Shown: positions 44,173-63,554 of the stretch, in pieces | Position numbering within the stretch: the stretch's first letter is position 1 | How the letters are laid out: every line of letters starts with the position of its first letter | Assembly (NCBI GenBank): GCA_964019415.1 | Contig: OZ025878.1 | Location: 1,979,899 to 2,043,898 of the forward strand | DNA length: 64,000 bases | DNA from: Ianthella basta | Lineage: Eukaryota > Porifera > Demospongiae > Verongiida > Ianthellidae | Direction of reading: 5' to 3' | The notes under the pieces: generated by a model | What the model saw: the letters and a program-made list of their open reading frames with translations, nothing else | What the model was told of the DNA's origin: nothing | Databases searched by the model: none | Translations under genes and position numbers: made by a program

Positions 44173-45704
44173 ATGCATATTACGAGCTTCCTTGCGTTGT
44201 CGTTTGCCTTTTGGACAGTCTCACCAGTGTTATGTGCGGATCAGGACTTGACCTGCGAAGAAGTCGCTAGAAGGATGGCACCAGAGATAGAACGCCTGGG
44301 CTTACCACATGATGGACTTGAAGCTGGAGGTAAACCCACTGGCGAATCCTTGCGTAGCTTACTCCAGTGTGACGAATAGAGTAATCGAGGGAAGTAGAGC
44401 TACTACGCCTCCATATCGTTAGCTTCCATTGCTCCTGTGGAGCCAGCCGAACGATCTCTCTCTCCGTCCCCCATAGCTTCGTAGGTTGTTAGCTATACTT
44501 GTGTAGTAGCAATATTCTATAGAATTTCAGCTGAAACTGATATCAGCTATATGTGTGTGTGTGGGGGGGGGGGGGGGTGTAGCTACATAGGGAACATTGG
44601 GAAGGGGTATTATTCTCATCCTCATTCCATCCAATAATGAAATTTCGCTATAGTAGCCATGCTGCGCTCATAGTAGTTTTGGATCATCGATACCCTTGCA
44701 ATAACCAGTATCTGCAGCATTGCTACTGCTTTCACGCCATCACCAGTCACCGACCTAGCCCTCAACTGAATGACACTGTGTTTCAGTGTAGTTTCACACT
44801 GAGATCGACCCTTCTCCCCTCTCCATGTTTACAAAACTGCTCTAGAATGACATGCATGGGTACATGACTAATAACACTGGGGATGGTCATGCCTCTTCAT
44901 GAACACAATAGGTAACATTGTCTGCTCTCCCATGTATAATTGTCCTTATTCAGATGCAGAGTGTAGGAAACTTTACACATCTCTTAGCTTTCTTCTGAAG
45001 AGTTTCCAGTTGCACTTGGATGACTTGGCTCAACTACATTTGAAACCAGGTAACTTACATTCATATGCATTGATAATAGTGTTTGATTAATTGAGTATGA
45101 GTATATGATGATGTATTAAGCTCATCCTTTGTACTTTGTAGCCGTTGTGGCATGATTTAGTGCATGAAGTGAAGAGATTCCCTTTTGCAATTGCAGTAAC
45201 TGATTGTGATCAAGTGCGGTGATGATGGTAATCCTTTGTGTTATCCTTCAATGCAGTGATTTCACAGGTCCCGTCGGAAGTCAAGTATCACAACCTTGTT
45301 AATCTAACATGTACTATCGCTGTGAAAGCTGAATCTTTGGTCGTCCCTCTAAAGTGGGAAAAGCTAGTGGGCCAAGAACGACAACCTATTTCTATGACAG
45401 ACAACAATGACCCATCAATAATAGCCATTTCCTCACAGGACAAGATAGAACCAAATAGTACACTAACTATTAAAGTTACGAAAGGATGGATTGGTGCTGA
45501 GATACGATGTGGTGTGGAGTACAATGATACATCAGAGGGGGCTGAATCCTTGGACACGGTGACAAGATGGAGTAGACCACATCGCCTTAATGGTATGACT
45601 TTGTGCATTTTGTGTATTTTATTTGTGTAATTTTATAGCTCCAGTACACGTGTGACTCTGGTGTAACACTGGATGCTAACATTTCATTTAAGGTCTGGGC
45701 TGTG

Positions 45705-45773
<69 letters not shown>

Positions 45774-46073
45774 ATGCGTGCATGTATATGAAAATGTATG
45801 CGCGTGTGCTTGCACATCACGTCTGTTTCGGTAACTTAGCCATTATGCAACAATTTTGCACCCAAACAAGTATTTCGAGTTAAAACAAGTATTTCGAGTT
45901 AAAAAAACTCGTGGGGCTGCCGCCCCAACTCGAAATACTTGCTCCCTTCGGTCGCTGCTCTGTCACTCATGATTGGTAACACATGACATTGTGTCATACA
46001 CCTCAGTGACAGTACACATACACCACTAGTCACCAAACATAGCTACATGACACACACACACACATACACATGT

Positions 46074-46113
<40 letters not shown>

Positions 46114-46160
46114 GCACGCACGCACACATACACATGTGCAAACACACAGACACAGACACA

Positions 46161-46235
<75 letters not shown>

Positions 46236-46900
46236 CACACACCACACACGCACACACCACACATGCACAGAGAAATCTCCAGCAAAGACAGACACATGAC
46301 TGCTTACAGCACATGCATTTACCGTGAATATTCACAGAAATATAATGTACCAAGGAACCCACAGTCGCCAGAGTAGCTAGTGGTCTGTGATGGCAAAAGC
46401 TACGTACGTTTGCTACAGCGCAGTACGCGTGGGCCAGGTTCTGAAGAGCATTTAGAAGGGCAACCGTGCGAGCTAAGCTTTTCAACGCTAGAAATGGTTG
46501 AAGAATGTTAGCGTCAACATATCACGGCGCTCACCAGTTTCTACGTTACTCCTGTCATGTGTTCCAGGCGGTGGAGTGAAGTCCTCCGAGGCGGGCGCGG
46601 CCATTATCGAAGAAGGCGCGGGCGAAGTCGATGACCTGTTGGGCGCTGTCTAGAAGCTGTCTCTTTGTCCGTCTACCAGAAGTTCTGTAGGAGTCTGTTC
46701 CAGGGTCAGAGGCGGAAGAGAACGTTCAAAGTTCGCTAAGACGTCGTTTCGAAGCCGGTTTTCAAAGTCCCTTGGCCTTGCACACGGTCTACTTCCGGCC
46801 GAATAAAATGGCCGACAATATAAATTCCCTATACCCAATACTTCGCCCAATACATTCAATATAAATGTAAGCATTGACGCACAACCGTAGGTTGGCGTAT

Positions 46901-46931
<31 letters not shown>

Positions 46932-49710
46932 AACATGAAGCCATATGAAAACGTCAATTTGAAAACAATATAGGGGCTGCCTGCGGCAGCCCCTAAAAAT
47001 GGCGTCTTTTCCCCTATGCTAGCAACATATGGCTATATCAGGCCTCCAGGGTTCTCAGAAGAAACTGCTTGGGGCATTTGATTGCTGGTAATTGTTTAGG
47101 TGTTTTGGTATTGGTCTAGTCTTACTTCTTTGGTTCCAGCAGGTTTGAGGAATGTATATGCAATGAAAATTTTTTATTAAGGTATACACATGTTTATAAT
47201 AATAAAACATGAGGGTCCTGGAAACCTGCAGAAAAAAGGAGTAGGATGAGACCTACACCAGAATACCTAAAATAATACCAGCAATCAAATGCTATGCAAC
47301 GTTTCTCTAGGATAACCTGAAGGAATGATATCATTATCCATGGCCAGCATAGGGAAATGGGTGCCATTTTAGTATTGCACAAGAATTACCCAGTTGTACT
47401 TGCAGGATGCAAATAGAACAGCTGTGACATGAGTGCATGTATGTGAAAGTGTATGCCTGTCTGCCTGCATATGAGTGCTTGTATGCACACGTAGTGGACT
47501 GACCTTTATCTGTGCATTGTGTTGTGTTGTAGAATGTGTGACTAACTGATATGCAGATTGGTATAGACAAGTTGGGTAGTCCACGTGTTCGAACAGTGTA
47601 AGTGTATGCCACATGTGTTGGTTGTCGAATCATTGATTTGATCACATATGACCGTTGCGTCTGACGTAAAGGCCCCCCACGACCCACCACACAAACATTG
47701 TTTTACCTTGGCTTGTCATTTTGGGTTTAGATACGTATGCATATTGCTGTACATGTTGATCAATCCACTCTAATTCTGTATTCCTCTTTCTGGTATATAT
47801 GCATAATTTCATGCAGTTGCTCTAAGTGTTTCTGAAGACCCTGAAGATGTTGATGTGAAGATAGATGAGAAGGCAGAGGATCATGAAATGTCATGTCAGT
47901 TTGTGGGAAGCAAAGTACCATTGGACAATCCGTGGAAGGGTAGCCATTTGTTAACAATGGATCCTGAAGAGGTAGTTGCATCTCGTGAGCCTCCAAATGC
48001 AATCAAGGGATTTGTGCGGTGGACACTTCGGTTTCTAAAGGTCTCAAAGTCTAGCACGTTGTTTGGTAACTACAGTTGTGCGTTGGAGAATGTCAGATCC
48101 AAAAATGCATCGCTGCTTCTTGCTGGTGAGTGACATAATTTTACAGAATAATAGGGTGGGATTCCCACTGCTCACTGTAGCGGAAAGCCCGCCGAATGAC
48201 GGCACCCTAGGCCTGCTTGTGAGCTGTAGGAAATTTATCCAATTCTGAGTTGCAAAATTACTGCTCCATTAATACCATTATTTACTTTGAGACACACAGT
48301 CAATACAATTTTAGTCAGTATTAAATGGTTAGTGTGTAATTTGCATTTGTCTCTCTCCCCTTTCTAGTGCTAGCTGAATGTGTAAGTGTGTGTGTAAAAT
48401 GAAAAGGTAATGTTGGATGATGCCGATTGAAGTTGTTGTGTACTTCTCTTCTTTATACAGCTCCAGCCAATCTCACTCATTTTCATGTGGATACCACCTC
48501 ATCCGATGGTAGAAAAATGCCACCAGTTCTTAGATGTGAGGCGACTGGAGCTCCGCAACCTGAAATTGCATGGTACAGATCTGGAGTAAAAGTAGATGAT
48601 GATGATGTGAAACTCTCTAAAAAAAAGGATGGCACTTATTCATCAGCATTGACTCTGAAAAATGGAGATAATGTTGGGATGTACAATTGCACTGTGAAGA
48701 ATAAGTATTCTAAGCTACAATGGCACTCCTTCGCACCACCAACTCATAAACCAGTTAAACGTGAGTGAAGTCAGTATCACGATCATGTGGTCACATTGTC
48801 CATTTCATTTACGCACCCAGTGATTATATCTATGCTCTATGTATTTGGCTGCATACTTAATTTGTATGGAATTGGATGAATGCTGTGTGTCGTAAAGGCA
48901 CGTGTGTGCACATATTTGTGATCATGGCCGAAATCTATCTGTCCGTGAGGTGACCAAGAATTAGGCAGACACTTTTGGTCCTGTCCCCATGCACAATCTC
49001 AGCCTTCTGAAAGTTCACCTGGAGCTAGAGGTGGCCATTTGATGTTAAGACGCCATGGTAATAGGTTGCAATTGGATAAAATGAGTTTGGAAAGCCCTAT
49101 TGAACATTCTTGGATATTTTTGTACCTGATGGTATATTTATGATTCTATCTGTAGATTACATTACATGAGGGAGCTTGCATGATAGGTGGTCATGTTGAG
49201 CAGGTTGAACCCATTTTGTCAAACTACTGAACCCAGTTCGAATGCATGACGTGTATGTTAGGGAAATACATTGCCAAATGAAACAAAATTGGGCTATTAA
49301 TTTTGTATTCAACAAAGATTCAATTCCATTTGCTTTGTTGCTTATTCAGGTGGCCCTGAAAAGTTGGAAAGCAGCACTATCTTTGCTGTGCCAGGAATCT
49401 CAGCAGTAGTTGTGGTCATTGTTGTAATTGTTGGAGTATTCTGCATTGCAAAAAAGAGGCACAAAGTGAGTTAGCGTCTAGCATTCAAATACGTAGCTAT
49501 CAGTCAGTCACTTTGATCATAATTATACAGCTCCGGGCGCTGTCTGTATCTGTACTGTTTTATCATTCTGTTGGTACTGCATTGACTTAATTGTACCCCA
49601 CGCCACTTGCTTAGTTGTTGGAGTTCTTCGGAGAGGAAGGAGTGTCAAAGAGGTCAGCTCGGGTACGCAGGCCAAGAACCATGGGTGGCATAATGAAACT
49701 GGTAGAGTGA
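44173..49710 (+). CDS. Gene E: three-Ig receptor with N-terminal helical module and divergent tail
   Basis: This predicts a 469-residue single-pass surface protein. Exons are 44173-44329, 44954-45049, 45257-45592, 47817-48125, 48461-48760, 49350-49465 and 49615-49710, all with GT-AG borders and matching phases. Signal peptide 1-21, helical module 22-84 (LTCEEVA, DAECRKLY), Ig domains about 85-196, 197-299 and 300-399, membrane segment about 411-432 followed by AKKRHK. The 31-residue tail, LLEFFGEEGVSKRSARVRRP then RTMGGIMKLVE, keeps only the final MKLVE of the B/D tails. Exons 1-3 are near-identical to gene D; the membrane and tail exons are clearly older in divergence. So gene E either mixes segments of different age or has been homogenised with D at its 5' end. 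Probably a recognition receptor like its neighbours. Confidence 0.8.
44560..44580. repeat. TG/poly-G tract
   Basis: A TGTGTGTG run followed by about 16 G in gene E intron 1. The matching tract of gene D (37566-37592) is shorter and interrupted. Confidence 0.85.
45707..45775. repeat. (TG)n array in the Ig1-Ig2 intron of gene E
   Basis: Pure TG for about 60 bp then GCGCATGCGTGCATG. Fourth member of the positionally conserved set. Confidence 0.95.
45865..45950. repeat. Palindrome around CTCGTGGGGCTGCCGCCCCA
   Basis: AAGTATTTCGAGTT occurs twice in tandem and then in inverse (AACTCGAAATACTT), enclosing a GGGGC-TGCC-GCCCC hairpin. Probably the end of an inverted-repeat element in the gene E intron. 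Confidence 0.65.
46040..46262. repeat. (CA)n array
   Basis: CA repeat with CATACACATGTGCAAA (twice), CAGACA and CACGCACG variants. Open frames across it are artefacts. Confidence 0.95.
46408..46604 (-). CDS. Candidate first two exons of a nested gene on the opposite strand
   Basis: Within a CpG-rich patch in the gene E intron, the minus strand has ATAATGGCC followed by 23 codons (MAAPASEDFTPPPG...NVET; 46604 down to 46535) and a GTGAGC donor. After a 47-base gap, a CATTTCTAG acceptor opens a second exon (46487 down to 46408) in matching phase, encoding ALKSLARTVALLNALQNLAH then AYCAVAN, with a GTACGT donor. Upstream at about 46790 is a CCGGAAGT word, a common ETS-type promoter site. No family is recognised and no further exon is found, so this could be a real nested gene, a captured 5' end, or chance. 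Confidence 0.3.
46898..46927. repeat. (TA)n microsatellite
   Basis: About 30 bp of alternating TA in the gene E Ig1-Ig2 intron. Confidence 0.9.
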
Positions 49711-50982
49711 ACCTCCTTAGCTCAAAGCAGTCATTCGACAAACTCAACTATTCATCAGTGATCATGTTACTGGCCTGAATGGCTTTACATGTAGCTAAAA
49801 GCATAGCTGTAATGTACCATTGGTGTGTGTGTGTAGCTAGCAAGGTGTCATCTAGCTACACATGTACATGTACACACACGTACTCACACACGCACACATA
49901 CAGTACTTTTTGTTGTGTATCCTTTGTTACATGGTGGATTCAATGCAATTGGAATACTATTATTATGTCAATAGGGCATTCGAAACAATCTGCCCCCAAT
50001 CGATCTAGTCAGCAACTAGCTGCATTGCTTCTGGAGTCTCCAACAGCCAGCTAGCTTTAGTTACGTAGCTAGCTATGTCCTGTTTAAATCTTCATGCTAG
50101 AAGTAAGCGAGGTGTGAACTTTTGACATCACACTTACAGACTCAGACCAGATATTATTCACGAAATTTGATTAGAAGACTTAAAAGGGGCTGTGAATCAA
50201 TTGGAAATTGTCGAATTACATTTTTATGCAGCAGCAGCGGTGTTGCGCAACTGTGCAGTCACATGATACATTACGTCAGTGCTTTAGGTTTCAAGACTGT
50301 AGGGGACTCGCGCGCGAAGACGACCCCACAGACTAGTGAAACGGCGTACCAGCCGGCTACGACGGTGGCGGTGAGTTTGCTGGGGAAGGTGTCTAGCTGC
50401 CGTGTTACTCTTGCTGCGTTGTGTGCGTCTGACGTACCAGTGCGGGCCAATGACGTTATCTCCCTTCAACCGAAGCGGGTCTAATAATGTAGGAACCAGG
50501 AAATGTATTCGTACTACTTAGATTAGGTTGAAAGGCACTACTAAGTGGGACTATCGTATCAGTGCCACCCCCGGGGCTATTGGACGCGTGCCACTGTCTG
50601 GCTGTGTGATAGTAGGGTTACCTTCTCCGTGGGAAGAACACTTCTGCGACTCTCTGTCTTCCTTTGTAGTCGCTGTCGATAAGCGGCCCTCGTAAGACGT
50701 TTCGACTACCTTCAAGGCCACTCAAAGCTATACCGCCACGGTGTGAACAACCTGTCGAATTAGCGCTCAATTTAGCCTGTACCTTCACGCGTTCACCCTC
50801 GGTGTCCGCGTCTGTCTCCCCATTCTCACATACGCGCGTGTATATATGTGCGACCCGTGGTTCTACCAGGAAGCAGAACCAGTGTTCGCTTATACTGTTT
50901 GACTGTTCCGGGACGTCAATTTGTTCTTTGTTGTGCTCCTGTTTATCCACAAGTGGTACTGTGCCGCGTAGCGTAGCTAGTC
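49711..50982. other. Spacer E-F with CpG-rich promoter region of gene F
   Basis: The first 500 bases look like gene E 3' UTR and spacer. From about 50280 the sequence turns CpG-rich (GACTCGCGCGCGAAGACGA, CTACGACGGTGGCGG), unlike the rest of the window. That fits a promoter and 5' UTR for the coiled-coil gene starting at 50983. Short open frames on both strands here have no recognisable similarity. Confidence 0.5.
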
Positions 50983-59399
<8,417 letters not shown>

Positions 59400-61238
59400 T
59401 GAATCCCCCATGACCCCGCCCCCTGGACCTTAGAGGCTATTTCAATGTGTATACACAACACACTACAGAACAGATGTGTATTTAGTTTTTATACTGTACA
59501 TTTATTTATGATACTGTGTGTAGTATAGTACACTTTCCATGTACTAATGTGCATGTAGTATTGCTCATGTTTTATGTGTACAGTCAACATTGGAACTGCA
59601 GTGTACATAGAGTACATTATTGGATTTTAGCAGTGATTTATGTAACATTTTAATAATTTATTGAATTGCTGATCAATTTCGATTGATGCATGGTTGATTG
59701 AAAGAGCAGTGATCCATGCATCCATCACTGTTTGTATAGCTACAGTGCAAGTAGCTATAACATTGTACTAACAGGGCGCCTTCTGCTATGGTGAGTTGCA
59801 CAACTGCAGGGAGCCGGGATTACATAGTACACAGGAGCTGTTGAAGATCCTGCAGCTGTTCCATCCAGTCAGCATGCAGGGCTCATGCACCCCTTTCGAT
59901 ACACTACATGTGCAAAACATGACTCAGCATACTAGAACATGACTCACAGAGGACGTGTGTGGCTGCACATTTCAAGGAAAATGGACGACAACAATGTCAC
60001 ACTTTGGAGACACCTTCCTATCAAAGCATTGCATTTCTCTCATTCACACATCGTCCCATGTCTGGTGTGTGTGACTGCATCACCTTTGATTGTGTGTAGA
60101 GCTTTAATCACGGCCAGTTCAACCTCAATATATCAATCATTCAATCTGAACTACATTGTTGCATATCAATCGTCGTATATAGTGAAATGTATGTTGCTAA
60201 GTGTGGCTTGGAGGAATGTAAAGGACTAGCTATCCCCAAGAGTAGATAAGAGATGAGAGTATGCAACCGCGTATCCCTGCGTGTATAACAGCATTTTTCT
60301 AAAATGACGTAGCAACACGTCACACGTGGGCATGGTAACGCTACTTAATATTCTGATGTAATGGATGAATACTATTAACTCGATCCGCCAGTCTGTACGT
60401 GCGGGATCGATTGCGCAGCTCTTCGGTTTGTTAGTCGGGAGTTTCAACGATGTCCAGGACCAGCTGGTTGACGCTGGTCTTTTCCCTGGATAGATCGAGC
60501 CTAGAACTTTATGCGTAGCCACCGTGAAACTCGGAGGACAGCGCTGCGGAGCTGTAGATGGCAGCGCTGTGACCCACAGCCACACTTGCTGTCCTGGTCC
60601 TTCCTCGCAGCCGCTGCAGAGGTGTCCTGGACATCGTTGCAACTCCCGACTAACAAACCGAAGGGCTCGCAATCGTTGCCGAGTACATCAGACTGGCAGA
60701 TCCAGTTAATAGTATTCATCCATTACATCAGAATATTAAGTAGCGTTACCATGCTCACGTGTGACGCGTTGCTGCGTCATTTTAGAAAAATGCTGTTACG
60801 GATGCGTATACGCGGTTGCACACTCTCATCTCTTATCTACTCTTGCTATCCCACATTAGAAGACCATAATTCATCCAGTCAGCGGGCTGGTAGGGTCAGG
60901 AAGAGGCAGTTGACCAGATTGAAGTAACGCAGCAGTGCCATGATAGCTCGATAGCAGCAAGGAGAACAGCCAGAGCCCACCAATCTGGGATACACATGAC
61001 AAATGTTTAATTCAAGTGTACAAATTTTCGCGGAATGGGGACTGAACCGCAAATATAGCAAAAATAAGTCTCACACGAAAATAAATACCACTATGGTACA
61101 TCACATACAAAAATCACAAGCACACACACATGCACTAGAATGTGGTACATAACTGTCATTAAAATTAATTGTAAATGTACATCATTACACTATCATCACA
61201 AATTCAAACTAATATGTGAGTTAGTCCAAATGAAAAGT
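59400..61238. other. Spacer between genes F and G (convergent)
   Basis: Contains the 3' UTR of gene F (AT-rich, TTTAATAATTTATTG near 59650), a fragment of the 22190-type repeat near 59770-59815, a large fold-back (60239-60843) and the 3' UTR of the minus-strand NHL gene. No further gene is recognised. Confidence 0.55.
60239..60843. repeat. Large fold-back element, arms about 220 bp
   Basis: The left arm (AGAGTAGATAAGAGATGAGA, TAACGCTACTTAATATTCTG, GGTTTGTTAGTCGGGAGTT) recurs inverted at about 60626-60843, separated by about 160 bases of GC-rich spacer. Open frames on both strands span the arms and mirror each other, so they are not independent genes. Confidence 0.85.
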
Positions 61239-62066
61239 TCAGAAGACCTGCACACGATTGTTCCCCCAATCCACTACATAAACTAGTTCATTGTCATCAA
61301 CACATATACCCCAAGGGCTATTGAACCTTCCTGGATGAGACCCTTGTGCTCCAAATAGGTGAATCCGTTCACCTTCCAAAGTGTACACCTTTATGGTGTG
61401 GTGCGAGCAAGAAGTGATCAACAAATGGTTGTCATTAGTACTGGCAATGTAGGATGGGCCGTACTTAGGCTGGAAGACACGCTTAAAGGAGCCTTCTTTA
61501 GACCACACGGAAACACGCTTATTCCCCTCATCAGCAACATACACAAGGCCATCTGAACCAAATGCTATGTCAATAGGTACCACAAAACACCCTGGGCCAC
61601 TTCCTTTCGAGCCAAATGTAAACAGAAATTTGCCTTCTTCATCGTGAACAGAAATACGATGGTTACCACTATCACATATGTAAATCAGATCTTCTGTGCT
61701 AACAGACATACCAAAAGGTTTGCTGAAACAATCACTTTCACTACTTGCATGGTGTATGGTCTGAAGGAGTCGGCCATCTTGGGACAGCTTGACTACTTTA
61801 TTGTTGTCATAGTCTGTCACCCAAACATTCCCTTTGAGATCAAATGAAACACCAAACAAACAACTACCAAGCACTCCTTCCCCAATGGACCTCACCAATG
61901 TACCATCATTGGTGAGAAGATGAACACACCGGTTCTCCCCATCTGTCACAGCTAGGAGGCTTTTACTGTTCACTGCTATTGCATAATACAAACTACCCAC
62001 TGGATTGTGTTGGATGACCTTCTGACACTCTCCAAGCTTCCTCCAGTCTCTGGGAGGGTGCTTCAC
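61239..62066 (-). CDS. Gene G: NHL-repeat protein, 3' terminal exon (TRIM-NHL type)
   Basis: A 275-codon open exon on the minus strand. Six NHL-type blades are visible at about residues 25-68, 69-106, 115-162, 163-200, 203-248 and 249-275, with typical cores such as VWVTDYDNNKVVKLS, IYICDSGNHRISVHD, VYVADEGNKRVSVWS and VYVVDWGNNRVQVF. Such propellers bind protein or RNA, and in TRIM-NHL proteins they follow RING, B-box and coiled-coil regions. The exon begins right after a good acceptor (minus strand CCACCTGCAG at 62067), so the GTG there is an internal Val, not a start. Upstream exons should lie at higher coordinates. None was recognised before the window end, so the N-terminal domains, and the ubiquitin-ligase role, are unknown. 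Confidence 0.8.
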   Translation of the reverse strand: MKHPPRDWRKLGECQKVIQHNPVGSLYYAIAVNSKSLLAVTDGENRCVHLLTNDGTLVRSIGEGVLGSCLFGVSFDLKGNVWVTDYDNNKVVKLSQDGRLLQTIHHASSESDCFSKPFGMSVSTEDLIYICDSGNHRISVHDEEGKFLFTFGSKGSGPGCFVVPIDIAFGSDGLVYVADEGNKRVSVWSKEGSFKRVFQPKYGPSYIASTNDNHLLITSCSHHTIKVYTLEGERIHLFGAQGSHPGRFNSPWGICVDDNELVYVVDWGNNRVQVF

Positions 62067-62390
62067 CTGCAGGTGGAATTAGTCAACTGCAGGTAACACA
62101 GTAGGAGTGTACATGACAGACAGTTGGATGCATTCACTTGCAAACACATGGAATTACTTCCCTGTTGATGTGGTGGATGGGGGAGGTACACACAGGGAAC
62201 AGAACAGAATCAGATAGTAAGGGCCCATGCACATGAGATGCCCCACACTATTGATATCCCTTCCATCTTGAAGCCAGGACAGCACCGCAGACCATTAGTT
62301 TGTCATGTAAATACACTGCTAGTAGGTTTGGTGTGTCAAACACTCCAGAGGATGTGGAATGTGCACACTCTGTACACACACACAAGCACG

Positions 62391-62393
<3 letters not shown>

Positions 62394-62460
<67 letters not shown>
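62394..62460. repeat. (CA)n microsatellite
   Basis: Pure CA for about 65 bp, upstream of the NHL exon on the minus strand. Confidence 0.95.
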
Positions 62461-62463
<3 letters not shown>

Positions 62464-62586
62464 TAACACTACCGACAATGTACTCAGAAAGTTAAAGCTG
62501 TGACAATGGAAAATCTGTGAAACACACACAGGGCAGACACAGATATTTGAAAGTGGGCATGCACTATGTACTAGTTATAACATGGC

Positions 62587-62665
62587 CGCGAGCACGCTGG
62601 CTGATTTATCACACGAGGGCGCGAAGCGCCCAAGTGTGATAAATCAGCTAAGCGCCCGAGCGACC
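62587..62665. repeat. Palindrome around GGCGCGAAGCGCC
   Basis: GCTGATTTATCACACGAGG is matched in inverse by AAGTGTGATAAATCAGC. The centre is GGGCGCGAAGCGCCC. A weaker relative (GGGCGCAAAGTGCC) occurs near 4383, and the repeats at 21440 and 56740 share its 'AAGCGCC' core. Confidence 0.7.
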
Positions 62666-63373
62666 ATGTTATAACTGACTTATTACGATTCAAACAGCAG
62701 CGATTAGCGTTTGAATTCGTTCGCTGTCGAATGAATTTACCGAACGAACCTGACTAAAGTTACTATAGAAACTAGAGAACACGCTCTTCTCGGAGCACAA
62801 GGCGAAAGGCGAGAAGCGTCGCAAGAAAAAGACTGTCAGTGGCCTCTCGTACTGAATAAAGCGTCGGCGCCGCTTGAGTCAGCACTAGGGCAGATGATTA
62901 GAAGTCCTACAAGCAGGGTGCTAGGATTTAAACGACTGGAGAACTTGGGAGTGGCGAGACCTACTTTCAAGTTGATCCATCAAGTGAACTCGGGAAAAGG
63001 GAATCTGAGTTTCTCTGTCACTAAAGACATTACATGGTCAATTACATGTCACTGCCATAAAAGTACACGTGCAGTGCTGTGCTAGGCATAAATTTATGTT
63101 GATGACCATGCTTCCAAGTGCCAAGCACTCATCATTCCAGAGCCAAAGTTCATGAGAAAGTTTACAAGGTGATGAATATCAAAGGCATTTTGCTAAAGCA
63201 GTAAACAAAATATTTGTTTAAGGTTAGAAAGTGATTGGGTTAGCAAATAAGAGCCCCATTTGACGCAGTGTGTTATGAGGTGTGAAAGCGTAAACAGTGG
63301 TGTTATGTGAAATTAGCACACTGCAGCTTGCTTTGATGTATGGCTTCCTCATGTAACAAAGCAATATATAATA

Positions 63374-63554
63374 GGCCGCTGCTACTGCCACCGGAAATGC
63401 GGTGGTTACTGGTGTCACATAATTGCTCCTGCCACCGGCCGGTGTCTTTAAAAGCCATAGGGCTACTCCAACCACCAGACTGTGTGATTAACCTTAACCT
63501 TAACCCTAACCCTAACCCTAACCTACCGATATTTCGGTGGCAGCAGCCATTCCG
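63374..63554. mobile_element. Small TIR element enclosing telomere-like repeats
   Basis: Approximate terminal inverted repeats (GGCCGCTGCTACTGCCACCG and, inverted, GGCTGCTGCCACCG) are flanked by a perfect 9-bp direct repeat, TATATAATA, at 63365-63373 and 63555-63563. Inside, 63489-63523 reads TAACCTTAACCTTAACCC and continues with CCCTAA units. The AT-rich flank makes chance identity possible. Confidence 0.55.

Noticed and set aside
50122-50484. 120-codon open frame upstream of gene F
   Set aside because: CpG-rich promoter-like DNA with an equally open opposite strand; no recognisable domain.
60226-60927. 138- and 148-codon frames on opposite strands
   Set aside because: They mirror each other because they span the arms of a fold-back repeat.
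62894-63085. 63-codon open frame as an upstream exon of the NHL gene
   Set aside because: It is on the opposite strand and shows no RING, B-box or other recognisable motif.
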